Positions 55,850-56,458 of a DNA stretch of 56,458 nt are shown here, piece by piece. Source of the stretch: Synergistes jonesii (GTDB lineage: Bacteria; Synergistota; Synergistia; Synergistales; Synergistaceae); assembly GCF_000712295.1 (NCBI RefSeq), contig NZ_JMKI01000012.1:1-56458 (forward strand). Direction: 5' to 3'. Position numbers and translations under genes: made by a program. The notes below the pieces were generated by a model. The model saw only the letters and a program-made list of their open reading frames with translations. It ran no database searches and had not been told where the DNA came from. Positions within the stretch are counted from its first letter, which is position 1. Each line of letters opens with the position of its first letter.

Positions 55850-56458
55850 CTATTCCAGATCTCCGGGTTCTATGCGTTCCTCAAAGTAAATGCACAGCTG
55901 TGACAGAATTTTACTCCAGTCCCTGTCCCTGCCGGTCCACTTTTCAGTGATGTCCATCGTCGCAAGATAAAGGAGCTTGAGAAGGGCGTCGTCTGAGGGG
56001 AAGATCGTACGTGTTTTTGTCACTTTCCTGAGCTGCCGGTTGTAGTTCTCGATCTGGTTTGTCGTATAGATCATCCGGCGCAGCTCATAGGGATACTTGA
56101 AATAAGCGGATAACTGAGGCCAGTTGTTCCGCCAGCTCGCTACCGAAGACGGGTATTTCGAGCCCCACTTCTCTTCAAGTCTGTCAAGCCCTTCCTCGGC
56201 CTGCTCCAGTGTAGGAGCCTGATAGACACCCTTCAAATCATTCATAAAAGCCTTAATGTCCTTGTAAGAGACGAATTTTGTCGTGTAACGGATCTGATGG
56301 ACAATGCAGCGCTGGATTTCGGCCTTGGGATATACGGCGCTTATCGCATCTGCAAAGCCTGTCAGCCGTCGACGGAGATAATGAAAATATCTTCGTGCCG
56401 CGATTACGGATCTCGTTAAGGACACCGACCCAGTACTTGGCGCTCTCATTTCCGCCGA
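55850..56458 (-). pseudogene. IS256-family transposase, C-terminal part with two one-base deletions
   Basis: The frame from the window end to the stop at 55850 has typical IS256 blocks: LTGFADAISAVYPKAEIQRC, IVHQIRYTTKFVSYKD, and the catalytic glutamate in NQIENYNRQLRKVTKTRTIF. Near the window end two bases are missing. One is at about 56395 compared with positions 1-80 of this window, the other is at about 56365 where DG-LTGF should join. Together they move the N-terminal part out of frame. This may be a real lesion or low-quality contig-end sequence. Confidence 0.8.

Larger units (their letters stand above)
55699..56458 (-). mobile_element. IS256-family element, transposase C-terminal end (cut by window edge)
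   Basis: This is the other terminus of an IS256-type element in the same orientation as the copy at 1-802. It begins with an inverted repeat at 55699-55725 and holds the last half of the transposase. Flanking bases here and outside the 1-802 end do not show a common target duplication, so the ends probably belong to different copies. Confidence 0.85.

Noticed and set aside
1-56458. Circular plasmid or phage genome, from the overlapping ends
   Set aside because: The overlap lies in a transposase, there is no replication gene, essential chromosomal genes are present, and the IS flanks show no common target duplication.
1-56458. CRISPR array
   Set aside because: No regularly spaced identical repeats were seen; the only short repeats are IS ends, integrase boxes and the two promoter elements.

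Overview
The window looks like chromosomal DNA of an anaerobic, amino-acid-fermenting bacterium. I infer a Synergistota (Cloacibacillus/Synergistes-like) genome. The evidence is GC-rich coding with mixed Gram-negative/Gram-positive family content, a TrmD carrying the extra C-terminal RNA-methyltransferase domain, arylpyruvate:ferredoxin oxidoreductase, TRAP and NSS transporters, and a DUF1659/DUF2922/YvrJ operon. No search was run, so the genus is an inference. The two window ends overlap by about 80 nt inside an IS256-family transposase gene, so the window is probably a whole contig ended by copies of one insertion sequence.

Layout. 1-2.4 kb is mobile debris: a partial IS256 element inserted in a rocB-like gene, and a frameshifted IS200-type element. 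2.4-9.9 kb is an aryl/amino-acid fermentation locus: LysR, iorA, iorB, a CoA-transferase, an aminotransferase and an NSS transporter. 9.9-10.6 kb holds decayed integrase and NhaC fragments. 10.6-15.3 kb is the housekeeping operon ylxM-ffh-rpsP-khpA-rimM-trmD-rplS. 15.5-20.8 kb carries iscR-iscS-iscU, a MOSC protein, a metal P-type ATPase and a TOBE protein. 20.8-25.4 kb has an Mrp ATPase, a Spx/ArsC-like gene with an in-frame UGA at its catalytic cysteine (a probable selenoprotein), an M20 amidohydrolase, an Lrp regulator and an aminotransferase. 25.4-27.2 kb (minus strand) is a compact DUF1659-DUF2922-YvrJ-M15 peptidase-sigma operon of unknown role. 27.4-33.4 kb has DUF2284, M48 and FadR-type genes, then a uroporphyrinogen-decarboxylase-like methyltransferase fused to a thioredoxin-like domain and an ASKHA/RACE corrinoid activator. 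34-37 kb is a TRAP transporter. 37-42.9 kb has NhaC, an amidohydrolase and serC-serA. 43.2-49.8 kb is a cluster of two glycyl radical enzymes and two activases. 50-52.2 kb has a TPP riboswitch with CytX and a CMD-cupin protein. 52.3-53.8 kb is infC-rpmI-rplT. 53.9-55.7 kb is a truncated integrase plus a HigBA module, followed by the second IS256 end.

Most interesting signals. (1) The TRAP operon and the glycyl-radical cluster, 9.4 kb apart, have nearly identical promoters followed by a 25-bp element matching at 24 of 25 positions. This suggests one regulon in which the TRAP system imports the substrate of an undescribed twin glycyl-radical pathway. (2) The Spx/ArsC-like gene has a UxxC motif and a two-part hairpin at SECIS distance. 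(3) The small sigma/M15/YvrJ/DUF operon is a candidate uncharacterised system. (4) Regulatory detail is readable: an Rrf2-type palindrome at the iscR promoter, a palindrome at the start of the methyltransferase operon, an AUA start codon for infC, and hairpins that hide the transposase ribosome-binding sites.
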